In this document: one piece after another, positions 61,608-64,000 of the stretch | How positions within the stretch are numbered: position 1 is the stretch's first letter | How the letters are laid out: each line of letters opens with the position of its first letter | DNA from: Anseranas semipalmata | Lineage: Eukaryota; Chordata; Aves; Anseriformes; Anseranatidae | DNA length: 64,000 nucleotides | Assembly (NCBI GenBank): GCA_013399115.1 | Contig: VXAA01000904.1 | Location: 1,006-65,005, forward strand | Reading direction: 5' to 3' | Notes under the pieces: generated by a model | The model's database searches: none | The model's input: only the letters and a program-made list of their open reading frames with translations | What the model was told of the DNA's origin: nothing | Position numbers and translations under genes: made by a program

Positions 61608-61876
61608 CCTGTCCTGTTTAGGACAAGGGGGAATGGTTTTAAACTAAGACAGGGGAGATTCAGGTTAGATATTACGAGGAAGTTTTTCACTCAGAGGGTG
61701 GTGAGGCACTGGAACAGGTTGCCCAGGTTGTGGATGCCCCATCCCTGGAGGCATTCAAGGCCAGGCTGGATGTGACTCTGGGCAGCCTGCTCTAGTGGTT
61801 GGCAACCCTGCCCAGAGCGGGGGGGTTGAAACTAGATGATCTTTAAGGTCCTTTTCAACCCAGGCCATTCTACGAT
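61608..61876 (+). mobile_element. CR1 LINE 3' end, sense
   Basis: TTTAGGACAAGGGGGAATGG, TTTTAAACTAAGACAGGGGA, ATTCAGGTTAGATATTACGA, CACTCAGAGGGTGGTGAGGC and ACTGGAACAGGTTGCCCAGG are consecutive CR1 landmarks. They are followed by GATGATCTTTAAGGTCCTTT and CCATTCTACGATAT. A short deletion after GCCCAGG removes the usual AGAAGCT. The terminal 8-bp repeats are reduced to one unit. It is longer at its 5' end than the copy at 41,195 and belongs to a similar subfamily. Confidence 0.96.
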
Positions 61877-62924
61877 ATTTCAAAGTCTCCTTGGGATCTA
61901 GATGCCTGCCCCCATCAGCAGAATGCAGGCTTCAAGTGTCTATATGAAGCAGTGGTAGACACCTGTCCATTTTGACAACTGTAGACCATGGGGCAGAGTC
62001 TTGGCTTTGTTCTTTATGATCAGTGGTGTTTTTTCTTAAGTTAGTACTTGACTGCATCTTCGTTTCTTAAGTTCTTTGCTTGTTAGAACCTAATTATCTT
62101 TTTCACGTGGAGACAAGGTGGCTATCTATATGGGGGAGGAAAAGCACAACAAATGCAGTATTACCTCGGAAAGTTGTACACTGTGGATACACAGGTGTGG
62201 CCAAATTTTGAGCTCCTGAAAGATAATTGTGGTTTTGGTGATTTCTCAGTGGGAAGTTGCATCAGTTTTCTTCTTTTTGTTACCATTGTTTAGAGTTGTT
62301 GTGCTCAGTGTCAGTGGATATGAAGTGCTTTAGAAATGGAAAGAGTTGTCTAAGTGCTGCTGCTGTTATTGTTATAGTGGCAACTCCAGACTAAAGGGAG
62401 TAAGCTCTTCCCTTGCTATGTTGTAGCTAGTAAATAAAATAAAATGCAGACTTGTCACCTTTCCCAGTGCTGGGGTTAGGGGTTCGTCATCCTCTGCCCT
62501 CAGGTTTCCACAGCAATTTTTTGTTGTCATGCTTCAGAAGTGAAGGACTTTATGAGGCAGAATACTTAAATAGGCTACTGAAATAGATGTGTGCAGGTGG
62601 CAGTGTATTTGGGTTATGAACTATTAGGGGATAATGAATTACTCTTCCCCTTAATAATCAATTTGTACAGAATCCAGAGGGGGGGGGAGGTGGATACCTT
62701 CTAATTATTGTGCCTTTCTCCAAAGAAAGCTTTTGGCAAGATATCAACAGGAATTAATCAACATTAAAACCTGAAAGCAACAGCGAAAAGTGTTTGATTC
62801 AGAGGTGGTAAGTGCTCACATGCCGCCATCCTAATTGATGTGTGCTCCCCAAGCATGAGGGACTGTAAGGAGAGGAGAGCCCACTGGAAAGCTGGGGGGT
62901 GGCCCTGGCAGAGACATGAAAGGC
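61877..62924. other. Stretch without recognised genes; possible second MIR-like tail
   Basis: Around 62,318-62,375, TATGAAGTGCTTTAGAAATG followed by GCTGCTGCTGTTATTGTTAT resembles the 3' tail of MIR-type SINEs (GTAAAGCGCTTTGAAATG...TATTATTATTAT), but no head is seen. A G9 run sits at 62,679-62,687. Confidence 0.4.
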
Positions 62925-63413
62925 TCACCTTTCACAACATGCAGTGCAATGCTGGCAGAAAATGACTTCTGTTAGCAGAGCAGTAGGCGTGGGGCTGGAA
63001 AGAAGCTCAAAAATAGTTTGGGAATGTGACTGATGGACAGCACAATGCAGATCAAAGGCTCTGCTCTCTTGGGAAGAGTTGCAGAAGAAGGCAGGAGATG
63101 GATGGCCTGGGGAGGAGAGCTCCAGCCAAGGTAGGAACATGCTGCCCTCTGGTTTCACGCAGTTGTGAGCAGCGTCTAGGCTCTCCCCTGTAAGTGGCTT
63201 GTGTTGGTTGCTTGTCAAACTCTGGAGTGCAGAATCCTTGGCACCAGGCTGCAGACGGTTGGCCGAGGTGGGGGGCTGGATTTCAGGGAGGCGGCTGGTG
63301 TGATGTGATGGATGTGCTCTTCCCCTCTTCTGGACAGAGGGCATGTTCCAGCTGATGGGCAAACCCCTGGTTGAATGAAGACAGTGAGATGGGTTGTGGA
63401 ACAGACATAGCAA
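62925..63413 (-). CDS. Longest ORF in the window, 162 codons, unrecognised; doubtful gene
   Basis: It opens with ATG at 63,413 and ends at the stop at 62,925. The product is rich in Ser, His, Pro and Cys, with no signal peptide, membrane segment, repeat or domain that I recognise. It has two cysteine/histidine-containing ends but no zinc-finger spacing. The region is GC-richer than its surroundings, which lengthens chance ORFs, and an overlapping 83-codon frame opens on the same strand at 63,215-63,466. No matching splice sites, polyadenylation signal or family supports it. It could be a chance ORF in a noncoding exon. I keep it because it is the longest uninterrupted frame. Confidence 0.12.
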   Translation of the reverse strand: MLCLFHNPSHCLHSTRGLPISWNMPSVQKRGRAHPSHHTSRLPEIQPPTSANRLQPGAKDSALQSLTSNQHKPLTGESLDAAHNCVKPEGSMFLPWLELSSPGHPSPAFFCNSSQESRAFDLHCAVHQSHSQTIFELLSSPTPTALLTEVIFCQHCTACCER

Positions 63414-63466
63414 AGAGGGAATGTTTGCAATTGTACAAACACTGAACTGTGGCTTGACTTTCTCAA

Positions 63467-64000
63467 TGCAATCTGACAGGGCTCTTACAGACCTCCATGT
63501 GATGGATCCTGTTGCCCTTGCAGGTAGGTAGTGTTGGCTTCATGGGCTGGGAGGGAGACCTACTGAATGCAGTCAAGAGCAAAACTTTGGGCTGAACTGG
63601 AGCAGAAGAGGCGATGGCTGCAATACCTACACGCTGGTGCTATCCTATTCAGCTGGTCACTTTTATTTCTTCACAGTGATCCATATTTCAGTCCATAGCT
63701 AGGGCAAATAATTCACTTAATAGCTCCTCTCTTGGAGGAGAATCTCTTGTTTTCCATGTTCAGAAATAGGATTTCCTCTTTAATCTGTAAGTATTTATAC
63801 ATTAAAGTTGCTGTGGATGGCCTCAAAGTAGCTGGAAAGACTTCAGCAGCTGACTTGCACGTGGGTAGAGTATGGCATATAGGAAATAATGGGCTCTTTT
63901 TCTCTGACTTATAGCTAATCATGACCCTTGAGGGCAGTGTGTGGATAACAGATGATGTGGGCTTCCCTCCAGGAAGCAAGTGCAAATCTTTTCACAGGAG
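63467..64000. other. Stretch without recognised genes
   Basis: Short overlapping ORFs on both strands at 63,713-63,985 look random. No repeat is recognised to the end of the window. Confidence 0.5.

Noticed and set aside
1..64000. CRISPR arrays, operons, phage or bacterial features
   Set aside because: No spaced direct repeats or tightly packed ORFs were seen. CR1 elements and composition place the sequence in a bird.

Overview
The window looks like a gene-poor piece of a bird chromosome. It is AT-rich, CpG-poor and intergenic or intronic in character, with short mononucleotide and dinucleotide tracts. Its clearest repeats are 5'-truncated CR1 LINE copies carrying the avian 3' signature (GGTCCCTTCCAACTC followed by ATTCTATGATTCTATG). 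The younger copies read like those of fowl and waterfowl (Galloanserae), but the species is not settled by reading alone. No ORF exceeds 162 codons, and I found no recognisable multi-exon protein gene, rRNA or tRNA. Most short ORFs are chance frames or frames inside repeats.

Layout. Positions 1-16,250 are mostly unannotated AT-rich DNA with simple repeats: (TTA)n at 165, (TTTTTC)n at 5,895, (TTTTG)n at 11,062 and poly-T at 13,342. At 16,250-17,760 there is an antisense CR1 piece followed by a GC-richer patch. At 22,929-23,560 the minus strand holds adjacent open frames with protein-like composition in different phases, ending in a poly-A run; this may be a decayed retrocopy. Positions 27,000-29,820 hold an assembly gap of 12 N inside poly-A and three CR1 pieces, one of them old. 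Positions 36,200-37,820 hold a possible terminal exon and a stretch that resembles a conserved noncoding element. Positions 38,760-44,370 are the most repeat-rich part, with three CR1 copies, a GC-rich patch and an LTR-like block. A degenerate 15-20 bp tandem array lies at 45,711, paired small hairpins at 46,634, and another GC-rich LTR-like block near 48,540. At 52,170 there is a textbook acceptor and donor around a 51-bp candidate exon. The last 8 kb hold an enhancer-like AT-rich stretch (58,250), an ancient MIR-type CORE-SINE (60,044), a CR1 copy (61,608) and the longest ORF (62,925-63,413, minus, unrecognised).

Functionally there is no set of interacting genes to describe. The plausible biology is noncoding: candidate enhancers, possible exons of a long gene or lncRNA running through the window, and layers of retrotransposons of different age. 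I did not find a clear new biological system. The items most worth checking are the broken minus-strand coding-like tract, the two strong inverted repeats, the candidate exons and the enhancer-like stretches.
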